From Mortierella sp. BCC40632 (taxonomy: Eukaryota > Mortierellomycota > Mortierellomycetes > Mortierellales > Mortierellaceae), in NCBI GenBank assembly GCA_011634665.1, contig WAEK01000012.1, positions 496,001-560,000 of the forward strand: a DNA stretch of 64,000 bases, written 5' to 3'. A program made the translations under genes and the position numbers. Below are positions 46,775-61,272 of the stretch, one piece after another. Under the pieces are notes generated by a model. The model worked only from the letters and a program-made list of their open reading frames with translations, was not told where the DNA came from and ran no database searches. Each line of letters begins with the position of its first letter. Position 1 is the first letter of the stretch.

Positions 46775-48116
46775 CATTGTTAGCCAAGACAGCATATGTC
46801 AGTGCACTCATGTTTGTGATGCAGGAATAGGGTGCATGTCTCGGCTTCTCTTCTCACTTACGCTTCATGTTGGGGTCAGCGCCAATCTTTTTATAAATCT
46901 TCCAACCAAACTCTTGGAAAAGTTGGTAGGCCAACCATGTGACAAGAATCTGAGAGATACCAATGACAACGACAATGGTGATCAGCAATGGCTGAATTGA
47001 GTTTAACAAGTCCTCTGCCCTGGCAGGTGGGTCGAAAAAGCCAATGCCGCCATCGAGCAAGGACGTTTTGATCTGGGAGATTTCGAAAATTGAATAGGCA
47101 AAGCAGCAAAAGTTGAAGACCACCACACCAATCAGCTCAATTGTGTTCTGGGCCCGAACCTAGGAAAGCAAGAGTGTCAAGGAACAAAGTGTGAGGACGA
47201 TGATAAAGAGGATCAAAGAGAAAGGTATCAAGACTACGACAGAAATGATTGGATACTGCTGGAACGTACCGCGTCAAAGGAAAAGACAAACTGAAAGAGA
47301 AGCGCAAAAACAAAGACGATCATATACGCTGGGATGGAACGCGACTGGTTTTCTGGATCGAGATAAGGCGGGAACGAGTCGAGGGTATCAACATCCATTC
47401 GTTTCGAGACCAGGTTATCAAAGTATTTGACGACGATCACCACTTGCATGATGATCACTAGCAGCGCCTCCAGCGCGGTCACGAGCATCATTCCCTTGCC
47501 ATAGTTGGAACACGGGAACTTGTACAGCCGTTGTAGCTTCTCCCCCCACGACGACGAGGCATGACTCGTTGCGTGACCTGGCGACGAAGGTGAGGACGAA
47601 GGCGAATGGGGCCGGGGCGGGTATGAAAAGTAGGAAGGAAGCTTTGCTTCATCCGAGGTGGGATTCTGCTGAGAGTTGGGAATGCGGGGGGTACGGTGTT
47701 GATCCTGGTTCTGTTGGAGATGGAGTCGAAGCGAGTCCTGTGCACTCATCTGTTCCTGGAATCGTTGTTGGTGCTGCCGCTGTAGCTCGAGTTGTTGAAG
47801 CTGGTGCTGCGTGGGCTGGTGGCGTGGACTACTGTGGGGGCTGTAATAGGCGTCTTCCGGGATCGAGACCTGCTGCTGCTGGGCGGGAGAGCCCGAGACG
47901 AATGGGGGCTAGGCATCCGGGGGGAGGGGGGGTAGAGGCGACGATTAGTCAGAGAATGTGTTGGAGGAGAGAAAGAGAAAGAGAAAGAGAGAGTGTGGGT
48001 GTGTCTGCAGGTGTGGGTGTGGGTAGGAGACGAAAAGGGTGTCCGGATTAACCCTAGTCCAGTAACAGAGTGGCAGTTTTTGAGGCGCTCTGCTTTTTTA
48101 CCTGTGGACTCGGCAT
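46054..48116 (-). CDS. UPF0658-type Golgi multi-pass membrane protein
   Basis: Five exons, 48116-48102, 47908-47270, 47159-46862, 46738-46409 and 46211-46054, total 479 codons plus stop with every phase consistent. The first exon encodes only MPSPQ. The N-terminal 90 residues are Gln/Ser/Pro-rich and cytosolic-looking. About eight hydrophobic segments follow, among them MMLVTALEALLVIIMQVVIV, the family signature VVFNFCCFAYSIFEISQIK, LLITIVVVIGISQILVTWL, WITIMVLPLTILILYIAVY and ASLCLITILATIANAVVCL. The family's GVNRFLTLF and CLRNFGRGLK segments are on either side of the last intron. The family is known from Golgi localisation in fission yeast, with no established biochemical activity. An intronic poly-A run lies at 46746-46773. 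Confidence 0.9.
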
Positions 48117-49115
48117 GAGCGAGATTTGCTGGGTGGTCAGACAAGTCGAGGAGCAGGGGGAATGTGTCGAAGGAAAATTATGGGTTTAGAAAAGGGTATA
48201 TAGGAGCCGAACGACGAACAGCCGCAGTCGGCGAGGATTAGTGAAGAGTAAAGGGATGTCGAATGAGAACGAGTAAGAGAAAGAGAGGAATGGCGAGAGA
48301 GAGACAAGAGGATGGATTATTGCGATTTGAGATTTGAGAGAGAGAGAAAAGAGTGTGTGAGTGAGAGTAAGGGTGAGAAAGATATTGAGGAAGAGGGAGA
48401 GAGAGAACGATAATAATGGGTTAGAAACAGACCAAAGTGAGAGAAAAAGAGAATGCCCAGCGGCAGAACTAAGGAGAGAGAAAAAAAAAAAAAAAAAAAA
48501 AAAAGAGAGAGAGAGAGAGAGAGAAAAAACGACAAACAGAGAGCCGCTCGCTCACTTCGTCTCGCCAAGCAGGTGGGCCGTAGCATGGGCTGGACTGGAC
48601 CAACACAACACCTCTCCTCGCACGAAAGGGCACAGGATTGGCACAAACACGCCTCTTCATTTACACAACAGCCCTGTGTGTCCCATGTCGCCTGCTCACC
48701 TCTCTCTCTCTCACTGCCTCACCTTTCTCTGCTCAGTCCTCCTTTTACCATGTTTTCCTCTATGCGCTTTTAACTCTTTCCCTTCCTCCCCCCTCCCCTG
48801 CGCCCCCTGTGCCGCTGTTCCTGCTTAGATCCGTCGTGACAACACCCTGGTGTTGACCAGGGCTGGGGGGTTGGGCTGGACTGCTGCAGACCTACCGAAT
48901 GGTCGCTGGTATTATCAGGCATGGTCCTGTTAGACATGGTGACGCCTACTTTCCTGCCGCACAACAAGAGCAGAAAGGGCTGGTTGGGTCAGGTAGGGTA
49001 TGCCGGGGGTGCGTGTGAGCAGGAGAGGAATGAGCTGGGTCAATGCCCAATGTCCAGAAGTTGAATGTAAACGTGAATGGATGGTTAGAAGAGAGTGATG
49101 AATCGTGAAGAAGGA

Positions 49116-49158
<43 letters not shown>

Positions 49159-50765
49159 GGTAGCGAGAGGAGGCGAAGCGTCAACAGGGCTGAAGAGCAG
49201 GAGACCTGGAGACGGGAACAAGGACAAGTGACTGACAGTGGGGTAGGGAGCGAGGGCCAGGGAAGGAAAAGAAAGAAAGAAGGAAAAGAAAGAAAAAAAA
49301 GAGAGGAAAAGAAAACAGAAGAGAAGAGAAGGGCGGAGAGATAGAGCACAGGACCATTGCGGGGGACAATGGCGGCAACGATGGCTGTAATGGTAGCAAT
49401 GAGTACTTAAAAATGGCTGCAGCATATTATAATTATTTAAAGCGGGGCGAGTGAGCGCCGCATGGTCCATAGTAATAGAGGACCCGACCTGGCAGACTGA
49501 GAAATGGCAAAGGCGGGCTGTGCTGTGAGCTATAAGCCATTCGCTGCTAGACCATTCCTTGCGACCAGTCGTCTCTCTCTTTAGGACTCTCTCTCAACCT
49601 CTCTCTCCCCAGGTTGCTTTCGTCGAATGGGCAGATGGACAATGGCAGATTTGGGCTCTGCTATTTTTTTTTTTGCCGCCACTAACTCCTCCAAGTCATC
49701 CACTCTGCGCCGTGTCTATCACCCAGACCCAGCCAGCCCAGATAGACGCGTTCATCGCCACGTACACTGCCTCATCATCTGGACTTTTTCTTTATTCGTC
49801 GAGTCCAATGCCCTGAGGACTCGGTCACTCTCAATTGACGGAATTCTCACCCGTATCCAGCGTAGTGGGAAGTGGGGCCCTCATACTCTAGCCATACCAC
49901 ACGCAGATCTACTCTCCACCACACTTGAAATCTCTTTCGCACCCACACACGTCTTCTCTGGCACAATCCCACGCCTTTTACCTTTTCCCTTTCCCAAGAC
50001 ACACAGGTTTAAGGGAGAGCTAGAAAGAAAGAAGAGAGGAAGCAAGAGAGAGAATAGAGGAAGTAAGAGAGAAGAGAGAAGAGAGAAGAAAGAAGAGAGA
50101 GAGAGACAAGAGAAGAGAGAAGAGAAGAGAGAAGAGAGAGAAGAGAGAGAAGAGAGAGAAGAGAGAGAAGAAGAGGAAGAAAAAGAGAGAAGAGAGAGAT
50201 AGAAAGAAGGAAAGAGAGAAGGTGAGAGAGATTGAGCGACTCACTAAGATGGACATGGCTCGGTGACCAACTTCTTCTTTTGATCAAAAGCAGGCGATGA
50301 CTGGACTGCTACTGAGCATTCAAAATTTGTCTCGGAGCGAGTTCCAAAGATGGGCAGATCGCCTCGTCCCTTTCAGATTTGGGCCATTGTGTTTGCCAAA
50401 ATAAAAGTCAAGACAAAGAAGAAGAAGGGAGGGGCCCAGGGTGGGGCCACTTTGAGCATATCATTCTCAACTAACCCGCGGCCGCTCGGTCTCGCCGGTT
50501 GCCCGAGGACGACAGGGCGGGCTTTCGGATGAACTCCCAATGGATGTACGCAAGCTCACTCTGTGTCCAATGTCTCTCTCCTCTCTCTCTCCTCCTCTCT
50601 GCGTCTGTGTCAGTGAGATGGGCGGCAGGGGGGAAGAGATGGTTCGGCGCGCGAGCATAAAAAAAAGGCCAGCCTTTGTCCGGGAACGCCATCTCTTTTC
50701 TCTCATTCTTTACTCTCTTCGAATCCATCCCTCCACACTACTTCGGACATTCTTCACACTACATC
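48117..50765. other. Divergent promoter region between UPF0658 and HEM13
   Basis: 2.6 kb with no supported gene. It is made of GA tracts (48230-48420, 48504-48524), a GAAA tetranucleotide run (49109-49158), GA/AGAG tracts (50030-50220) and CT tracts nearer HEM13. Arg/Glu- or Leu/Ser-rich frames are repeat artefacts. CT-rich sequence at 50690-50765 immediately precedes the HEM13 start. Confidence 0.65.
49109..49158. repeat. (GAAA)n microsatellite
   Basis: About twelve tetranucleotide units in the divergent promoter region. Confidence 0.9.
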
Positions 50766-52514
50766 ATGGCCCATCTTGCTAGGTCGACTGCCCCATGGCG
50801 CTCTCTTGCAAAGACAGGTACTGCCTTGAATAGTGTCTCTCTCACACTCTATTGAGCGTCGCGTCGTTGTTGTCTCTCAAACACGAATGCACCACGGCTA
50901 TTGACTGATCCTCCGTCCTTTACCATCTCATTTTGTTAATTGTGCATTCGCGTCTCATCTAGTCTCCAGTCCATCCATTCATTCGTAAGCAACTGAACGA
51001 CATTTTTTACCTTTCACACAAGAGTAGCTTGAGTTAGCTTTTGGGGAACCTCGACGTTTGTAAAGCTAACAGGTCGTTCCACACTCTCCTTAGACAAAGC
51101 GCTCGTCTCTCATCAAGGGCCTACTCTTCTGTTTCCAAGAACACTACCGCCGTGAGCTCGAGTTCCCCTGTGAACAAGTTACTCGCCTTTGGCGGTATCA
51201 CTGTTGCCGCGGCCTCGGCAGCGTACTGGAGCCAGACATCTTCGGTAGGACAAACGGAGATGCTATTGATCAAAAGAGTTAGACTATGCTCGAGATCGGC
51301 TCGTAGAGTACAGGAGATGAGATGGTTAACAATAATGTCTATTTTCCTCTGCCTTCTAGCCCAAAGCAACAGAGTGCGAGGCACCCAAGCCCGCTACACC
51401 AGCTGTCAAGAAGCCACACAAGACTGTCGAGGATGACAAGAAGCGGGTAGGTGGATCAACAAGAAGCATCCTCCTTTCATCATTGCAGGTCATTAGAGAG
51501 ATTGTCAAGCCCTGACTTTTCTTGATTCCTTCTCTCTCACAGAAACTTGAAGGCCTCACCAAGGAATCACCAATGCGTCTGCGTATGGAAGAGTTTGTTA
51601 AGCGTCTTCAAGCAGAGATCACAGCCGAGCTCGAAAAGGTCGACGGTCAAGCCAAGTTCCAAGTCGATCAGTGGACACGTGCCGAAGGAGGCGACGGAAT
51701 CTCGATGGTTCTTCAGGATGGCAAAGTCTTTGAGAAGGCTGGTGTTGGTGTATCGGTCGTCTATGGCATGCTTCCACCTGCTGGAGTGGCCCAGATGAGG
51801 GCACAACATCCCAACCTTGTTCCCACGAACGAACCTGTCCCCTTTTTCGCAACAGGTATCTCATGTGTGATCCATCCACACAATCCTAATGCACCCACAG
51901 TCCATTTCAACTATCGATATTTTGAGGTAGGAGGCGCCAATGGTGAGGAGCCTGTCAGCTGGTGGTTCGGAGGTGGATGCGATCTGACCCCATCGATTCT
52001 TTACGAGGAAGACGCCGTCCATTTCCACAAGGTCATCAAGGAGGCCTGCGATAAGCATGATCCACGATACTACCCCGACTTTAAGAAGTGGTGCGATGAA
52101 TACTTTTTGATCTCACACCGTGGCGAGCGCCGTGGAGTCGGAGGCATCTTTTTCGATGATCTTGAAGACAAATCCGCAGAAGAGTTGTTTGCATTTGTAC
52201 AGTCGTGTGGTAAGGCGTTTGTAAAGCAATATGTACCTATCATGGAGAAACGCAAGAACATGCCATTCACAGATCAGGAGAAACATTGGCAACAGCTGAG
52301 ACGAGGACGTTATGTTGAATTCAACCTTGTTTATGACCGCGGGACAAAGTTTGGCCTGGCCACGCCTGGAGCAAGGATTGAAAGTATCTTGATGTCGATG
52401 CCACTGACTGCTCGGTGGGAGTACATGCATGAACCAAAGGCGCTGGAGCAAACTAAACTAATGGAGGTACTTCGAAACCCAAGGGACTGGATTCCACTCA
52501 ACTCGAAAGCATAA
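50766..52514 (+). CDS. HEM13: Coproporphyrinogen III oxidase (aerobic), haem biosynthesis
   Basis: Exons 50766-50817, 50963-50984 (22 bases), 51094-51244, 51360-51446 and 51543-52514 give 427 codons plus stop, with all phases matching. The enzyme oxidatively decarboxylates coproporphyrinogen III to protoporphyrinogen IX using oxygen. The last exon holds the whole catalytic domain: [28 protein letters not shown]-like [47 protein letters not shown] and [16 protein letters not shown]. The N-terminal 75 residues are Ser/Arg-rich with a hydrophobic span ([17 protein letters not shown]), which suggests mitochondrial import and intermembrane-space location, as in animals. S. cerevisiae Hem13 is cytosolic and lacks such an extension. 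Confidence 0.95.
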
Positions 52515-52925
52515 GTCCCAAGCATAGCTAGAACAGAGTACCCGATTTTCTATTATTATTACCACGAATACCATTTATTTCTGCAACACAAAAAACTGGT
52601 TAAGTAGGACGAAGAAAGAGAGAGAAAAAGAGAGAATGTGCGTATGCGTGTGTGTTTGTGTGAATGTGCGGGAGAGAGAGAGAGAGTGGGTGGGAGAGTG
52701 AGAGTGAGAGAGTGAACGAGGTGAAAAGGGGATAGGCGAAGGGAAGATTTGGACTTGTTCCTGACCACCCTGTTGTTTGGAAACAAGTGGCTGAAATGGG
52801 TAGAGTCCGACCGTGCAGGATTCGATTCCGGGCCATTTCGCTTTGCTTCTCTCCTTCCTTCTCTTTCTTACACACTTGGCTAGCAGACATCTCTCCGAGG
52901 AAACACATTAGAACACACGCACACA

Positions 52926-54584
<1,659 letters not shown>

Positions 54585-55594
54585 TCTGTATAAGCTGAAT
54601 ACGCGTGTCACTGCTGGTTCATCTAGGGGAGAGAGGGGTGGGGGTGGAAGAGAAAGGTCTATTAGGTTGGCTTATATATTTACTTTTTAAAGCATAAAAA
54701 AAACTCTTTCTTTCTTCTGTATGTCCTATTTGGTCGATAGTTCGGCTCATTCATAAAGCAAGGGCTTGGATCATAATTGCGTGAGAATTGTTGCAGCCCC
54801 CCTCCCCGAAAAATGCGATAAAACGGTTCTTCTCCTCTCTCCGACCACGTCTCGGGTATTGTTGGACCAGACAAGGTGCATAGAATGAGAGAGAGAGAGA
54901 GAGCGCTGCAGTGAATAAGCTGCCTGCAGCAAAATGGTTGAGCAGAGGGCTTTCGGGGGTTGTGGTTGGAGGGCGTATTCATTTGGGTAGGCGTGGCAGA
55001 CATGGATTCATGGTCAGCGGCGAGAATAGGGCGGGGCGAGGAAGCGAGACAGATGAAGTAAGAGAGCCCCGACGGGCTTGCATCCAGGCGTCCAGTCCTC
55101 AGTCCAGAGTGGAGCATGGGCAGATCGGGAGCAAAGGGAGATTGAAAAAAAATCCAAAGAGAACCAAGAGAGACGCCAATAGGGGGCGCAATTCCAACAG
55201 CCTCACTTCAGACCGAGCAGTGACCTTCAAGGAGGTAGGGGCGGACGGTTTCGGCAGGGGACAGGGCAGGGAGTACGTGGAAGGTACTGGGAGATTTTAT
55301 TGTTTTTTTTTTTTTTTTTTTTTGGAGAAAGGGTCCAGGCGACCTGTTTTTCCTTGTTTGTGCTGTTGAAGGATCGAGAGAGAGAGGCAGGGCGAGATAG
55401 AGATAGACACCGCTGAGGTGCAATTGGAGGACAGTGTGGGACGGCGTGGGACTGGGTCTGGACAGAATTGCACCGAATTAGCCGCTGGGACTGATGGTCG
55501 GACTGGAGTGGGTCGGACGAACAAAAAAAAAAAAAAACGGTGTGCAGACAAGCAAGAGAAGAATAGACTTTTCGTCTGTCCATCCCTCAAACCC

Positions 55595-55684
<90 letters not shown>

Positions 55685-55876
55685 CATCTCTCGCTCTTTC
55701 TTTCTTCTTTCTCTCTCTCTCTCTCTCTCTTCCTCCCTTTTTGCTCTAAATAAAACTCTTTCTTTTCATCTCTCCATCTCATTCTCTCTTGAGCATCATC
55801 ACTCATCCTCCATCACTCTGCCTCACTCACCTAACCTGCCCTTGCTCCCCGAATCACATCTCACCTTGCCCTCGAG
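54585..55876. other. COQ5 3' flank and CorA promoter
   Basis: No gene supported. It ends in a long CT-rich block (55600-55800), on the coding strand of the downstream gene. Confidence 0.6.
55599..55687. repeat. (CT)n tract upstream of the CorA gene
   Basis: About 44 CT units with two small interruptions, 190-280 bases before the start codon. A typical pyrimidine-rich fungal promoter position. Confidence 0.95.
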
Positions 55877-56814
55877 ATGAACGACGGCACTGCTGACCAC
55901 CGTCCGCCACTCCGTGCCACGGGCGAAGTCTTGATCCCCGTCGACCCTGCTGTTCCACAGGACTACCATACAGGCCACTCCTTCGGCCATCCCCCTTCCT
56001 CTTCACTTCCACCTGCAGGAGATGATCCCCTACTCTCTCCCGCCGCTCCTTCGCATGCAAGCGACTCTAGCCGTCTCACCAACAACACAAACGCAACACA
56101 GACTGGAGGCAGAGACGACGATGGCACCTGCTGTGGCGGATCCGTCCAAGCTCCTATGTCTCCACTCTCGGCCCCATCTCAATCATCACTTCCTCCTCTG
56201 TCCTTCTCAACCTCTGGTCTGACATCGTCCGTCCCGCATAACATGAGCCACAGCGCAACCAGTGCTGGAGGCGACTTTGCGCCCTTTCATCATTCGCAGC
56301 CGCACCAGTCGTATTTACAATCGCAGCCTCTAACACACCCATTCAGGCACGGCCACAGCAGTACCCTCCATCACCTCCCTTCACACGGTCGTCATGATTA
56401 TCACCCACCCCTAGGCGGCAGCGGTCTGGGCGGACATCACCGTGGAGCAATCATGGACGGATTTTCGCCCTTCCATCGTGACCTGCCAGGACGACAGCCA
56501 GTGTTGACAATCGACTATGCAGGGTTAGATGGGGCTGTGGCCGATGCCATGTTGCTCGAGAGTGGGATTCAACGTTCTACTTCGTTTAACCAGACAGAAT
56601 TTCCAAAGGACACTAAGAGCAATACAGGACCAGGAGCAGGCATCAGTACAGCAGTTGACACTTTTCAGCAGGGCATGTCCTTCTCCATGGGATCGGCGAG
56701 CCCCATGGATGCAGCAGGAGTTCCGGGAGGCGAGATCAGGAGGCGATCTGCAAGAAAGTCTAGCTTCTACAGCGAGAAGGCACCACGTGTGAGTTAAAAG
56801 AGGAAGGGTAGAAC

Positions 56815-56863
<49 letters not shown>

Positions 56864-58709
56864 AAAGGGGAAGGGTTCTTTTTTTTTCTTTTTTGAATGA
56901 TATGCATAACCCAATGATCGCATGCTTACATCCCTTTCTCTTTCCCTCTCTTCCACTTTGAAATACGTTCATTACCACTGTCCCATAGCCCCCATTGCCA
57001 GATTCACTCCGATACACATTCTTCACAAGATCAACTGGAGTCGTCCAGGCCCCCTCACTTCCACAAATTCTTGCCAGAACTACCTTTCAGGATGACCCCA
57101 TGGGTCGACGTCCGACTGTCTTCTCGGACCTCCTCAAGGATGGTTGCTACTGGCTCGATATCCTTGACCCCAGCGACTTTGATATGCAGATTGTTGCCAA
57201 GGTAAATAATATGTCTCTGTTAAAGCAGTATTCGATCATCAGGCGAACCATCGACCAAGTCATGACCTCATATACTAACTCTTTGCTCCTTTATAATGAC
57301 CTGGCTCGCCCTTCCGATTAGCACTTTCATATCCATCCATTAACAATCGAGGATATCTCGACCGAGGATATCCGGGAAAAGTATGAAGTATTTAGACACT
57401 ACTATTTCGTATGTTTCCGAACCTTTGACCAGGATTATAACTCGGGATCGTATCTTCAGCCCGCCAGTATGTACAGCATTGTAATGCGGGACGGTATCAT
57501 CACTGTAAGCGCTTTTTGTCCATTCCCCCCTTTTTTTTTTTTTGATGGTATCCTATTCGAAAAAAAAAAAAAAAAAAAGTCCCTTGGTCTTAATAGGAGA
57601 ACCTCCTTCCTCCAACCTATCTTTTTTTTTCTTTTTTCTTTTGAACAGTTCCATTTCCGGCCGACGAACCACCATATTAATGTTCTCAGGAGAATGGATC
57701 AAATGCACTCACACATCACTTTGACACCCGACTGGATCAACTATGCACTTCTGGACGACATTACAGACAGCTTTGCGTCTCCCATTCAAACAGTCGAATA
57801 CGAGATTGACTCTATCGATGAGCTGGTCTTGCTCCTTAGAGAAAATGAGACAACCGATATGTTACGACGGATTGGATCCTGTCGAAAGAATGTCATGGCT
57901 ATGACACGACTTTTATCCAACAAGGCTGATGTCATCCGTGGATTGATGAAACGGTTCGATGACCGGTACGCGATCGTTCCCTTGGCCACTGCTCCAGTAG
58001 CCTCAGTGACCCCCAGTGCAAGTGCAAGTGCGAGCGTGAGCCCCAATTTGAACACGAATGCCACAATGATGAATAATGCAACTAGCTCGTTCCAAACAGG
58101 CGCAGGAGTGGGGACCCTCAAATCTGAGAAGCAAGAGACAGCTGGTGCGACAGCAGGAGGTACCCCAACAGCTGCCATGAGTGGTGCAACGGCAGGTGGA
58201 ATGCTCCACACTCACTACAGTCGTGATGGCGAAATTATGCTATATTTGGGAGACATCCTCGACCATGTGTTGACAATGCTGCAATCTCTTGCAAGTTATG
58301 ACAAGATCCTGGATCGATCTCATTCCAATTACTTGGCCCAGATTTCGTTGGAAATTAACCAACTTTCCAACAAAACGAACGAAGTGGTTGGAACATTAAC
58401 GTTCTTTGCAAGTTTGATCGTGCCGATGACTTTTGTCAGTGGTCTTTGGGGGTAAGTGCCAATCCGGTGTATGTGTGTTTATGAAGGTGATAGTTTGACT
58501 TGCAATGTAAATATGACAACATGCTTATACTATTCCTCTACTTTGACTTCCTCTTTCTGCTGATTTGTAATAGTATGAACGTCCAAGTCCCAGGTCAAGG
58601 AGGATCTACTGGAGAAGAGCCACTCTACTGGTGGTGGGGAATCCTAGGGGCCATGGGAGTCTATTGTGTCGTGGCAGTTATCTTTGGAAAGCGCTACGGA
58701 CTTATTTAG
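55877..58709 (+). CDS. CorA-family Mg2+ transporter (Alr1/Mnr2-like)
   Basis: Exons 55877-56788, 56989-57201, 57322-57504, 57649-58451 and 58574-58709; 748 codons plus stop. A His/Ser/Pro-rich N-terminal extension of about 300 residues precedes the CorA domain: VFSDLLKDGCYWLDILDPS, HFHIHPLTIEDI, EKYEVFRHYYFVCFRTF, HHINVLRRMDQM and WINYALLDDITDSF. The willow-helix region contains an Ala/Ser/Thr-rich insert (about residues 545-610). Two C-terminal membrane segments follow. The GMN selectivity motif (SGLWGMNV) is split by the last intron. WWWGILGAMGVYCVVAVIF forms the second span. The size and extension fit Alr1/Mnr2-type plasma-membrane or vacuolar transporters rather than mitochondrial Mrs2. 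Confidence 0.92.
56818..56862. repeat. (GA)n tract in CorA intron 1
   Basis: About 20 GA units in the first intron. Confidence 0.9.
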
Positions 58710-59110
58710 TAGAGTCACTCTCGGAGACCATAGAGAGTCCACAAGACGCAGTACAAAAAGGAAAAACAAAGGAAAAACAAAAGGAGCGAGCAACTAGAGT
58801 CTTCCCGCTCGGTCATTGAAAAAGAAAAGGAAAGGAAAGAAACCTTCCCCGTGTACTATAGTATCTCCTATCACTTCTAATAAACTGCATTATCACAACT
58901 ATTTAGCTGGAAGAGGAGGGGGAGTGAAGGTTGAACTCTAGGCAAGCTTCAGAACCTTAACAAAGATTTTTTCGATCTAGCGCCACCAACTCTTTTTGAG
59001 CAAAAAAAAAAAAAAAAAAAAAGCCACGAGAGCGTTCATTCTTCACTCCTTTGACTTCTTTGACGAAAAGAACAGCAGAGGATCCATAACACACTCTTCA
59101 TCGGCACGGT

Positions 59111-61038
59111 ATGGAGAAATCAACACCACCACAATTCAGGATCCTCGAGTTTTATTCAGGCATCGGTGGCATGGTATTCGCACGACTTAGACGACTGACT
59201 GGAAATCTATTTCACTTTTGATTGCTTCTACCAAGCCCAATGACTCTGTTCACTCATTGGTTGTCTCTGTCCAACAACTCCCTCTCTTTCTTTCATCGAC
59301 ACAGCACTATGCCTTTCAGGCTTCTGGTCACCAGGGTGAAATCGTAAAGGCGTTTGATATCAACACAACAGCCAACCAAGTCTATTCTCACAACCATGGC
59401 AAGAGTCGTCTCGGCCAAGTATGCTTGTTTTTTTTTTTTTTTTTTTTTTAAGGTCAACTCCCGATCTCTTCAAGCAATGATATGACCCTGACAACCAGTT
59501 TCCTTTATTTACCTTTCTTGATACTCTGCGGACTAAACTTGAAATAGAGGAATATTGAGGCGGTTGCGACTGAATTCTATGAGAAATCAAAGGCAAATGT
59601 CTGGCTCATGTCTCCACCATGCCAGCCTGTAAGTAAAGAAAAGATGTTGTTTTGGCACCATCCTTTATCTGATCTACGCTTCTATGCTGAGATTCGATAC
59701 CTGCCAACACCTCTTTTTTTTTTTTTTGTCTATCTTTGTGCTTCTCTAGTATACAAGGACGGGGAATCAGGAAGGAAGCAAGGATACCCGCGCCAAATCG
59801 TTTCTTCACCTGATGAAACTACTTCCCGAACTTCAGGAAAAGGAGAGCGCACCTGATTATATCCTGCTCGAAAATGTCAAGGGATTTGAAGAATCAGACA
59901 GTCGTGACCTATTGGTAGAAACACTGAATCGAACTGGATATGAGTATCAGGAAATGTTGATCACACCTCTCCAGATCGGGATCCCCAATTCAAGGATGCG
60001 GTACTATTGTCTAGCTCGAAAGACAGACAAAGTTGGTCCCTTTGCGCGACCCGTCACTGGTACATTAATTGGCTATATTCCATCGCTCGAGTCGAGCACA
60101 GACAAAGAGGAAGAGGAGGAGAAGGATTTTGTTGATGGAAGGAAACAAGGTGATCTGAGTGGATTATCGACCTCAACTGCAACCAAAAAGAGGAGAACAA
60201 GCCTGACCACCTGTACTGTTACCAAGAATGACAAAGAGGAAGAAAAGACAAATGAAATCAAGACGGGAAAACCTGATGAGGAGACTATTCTTGCAGACCC
60301 TATGCTGGCCCTCAAGGTCGAGCCATTGGAGGGATACCTTGAGTTTCAGGATTCAGAGAATGAACGAATGAGGAAATATGAAATTCCCGACAAGACGCTG
60401 TTAAAGTATGGAAGATTGTTTGACATTGTTAAGAGTTCGACTCGTCGAAGCTGCTGCTTTACAAAAGGTATTGTAAATATTGTTTTGAGAAGAGATGGGG
60501 GGGGAGGGGTTGGCTCCTAGGAGTGGATGGCCCTTTAACTTCATAAGTATTTCTATTTTTTGGCGTATTTTAGGCTATTATCATTTTGTAGAGTCAACGG
60601 GATCCATTCTTCAAATGGAAAATGATTTGGATGTATGTCTGTTACTTGGTTTTTTTCTATTAATGTGTTGCCTACACTTCATAATTCTGTCACTGAACCC
60701 TCTTTAATCCTCTTCTACTGACTCCCAAAATTATCCCCCTCTCTTCACGCACACAAAAGACTGCCACCGTGTTTGACAAAGCAGAAGCTCTAAAAGCTAT
60801 GGAAGCTAGCTCTGAAGAGGAAGCAGAGGCCAACAATGCCAAGGCCTTGGAGTTGTTAAGGACGTTGCATCTCCGATATTTTACAGAAAACGAAGTAGCA
60901 AGATTGATGGGATTTCCTGTAGTTGAGGGTCGGTTCTCTTTCCCAGAGGCGACCACGCTCAAACAAAGGTACCGAGTCTTGGGAAACAGCATTAATGTCA
61001 AAGTGGTATCTCGGCTAGTCAAGTATCTTCTCGAGTAG
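59111..61038 (+). CDS. Dnmt2-type tRNA (cytosine-5) methyltransferase
   Basis: Exons 59111-59173, 59305-59418, 59548-59628, 59750-60467, 60574-60632 and 60760-61038; 437 codons plus stop with consistent phases. Motif I is FRILEFYSGIGGM. Motif IV with the catalytic Cys is SPPCQPYTRTGNQ, split by an intron. Motif VI is LLENVKGFE. Motif VIII is NSRMRYYCLARK. The Dnmt2-specific CFT motif is SCCFTKGYYHFVESTGSILQ, also split by an intron. Motif X is RYRVLGNSINVKVV. The family methylates C38 of tRNA-Asp and related tRNAs. A Glu/Lys/Thr-rich insert of about 70 residues (60100-60300) lies in the target-recognition region and looks disordered. All catalytic residues I can identify are intact. Confidence 0.93.
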
Positions 61039-61272
61039 ATCGTAGCACGCTTCAGCTACAAGCGTGACTGTGTTCCTAATTGGAATGCGGGTTGGGTGGT
61101 GCCACCGAATTGACCAAACCCGTGTAATCTCCGTCTTGACACGACGATAAAGAGAACTTTGTCCGTTTTTTGATCGGTTGACATTCACCTGTTCCTTTCG
61201 GAAACACATTTTGATTTCCGGGTTTACTCCATTGAGAAAAAAGAAAAGAAAAGGAGATTGCTTCATTCAACA

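Noticed and set aside
49109..50220. Regular spaced repeats that could suggest a CRISPR-like array.
   Set aside because: They are simple GAAA and GA microsatellites in a eukaryotic genome, with no unique spacers.
52800..52835. GATTCGATTCC resembling a tRNA B box.
   Set aside because: No matching A box or cloverleaf around it; I found no convincing tRNA gene in the window.
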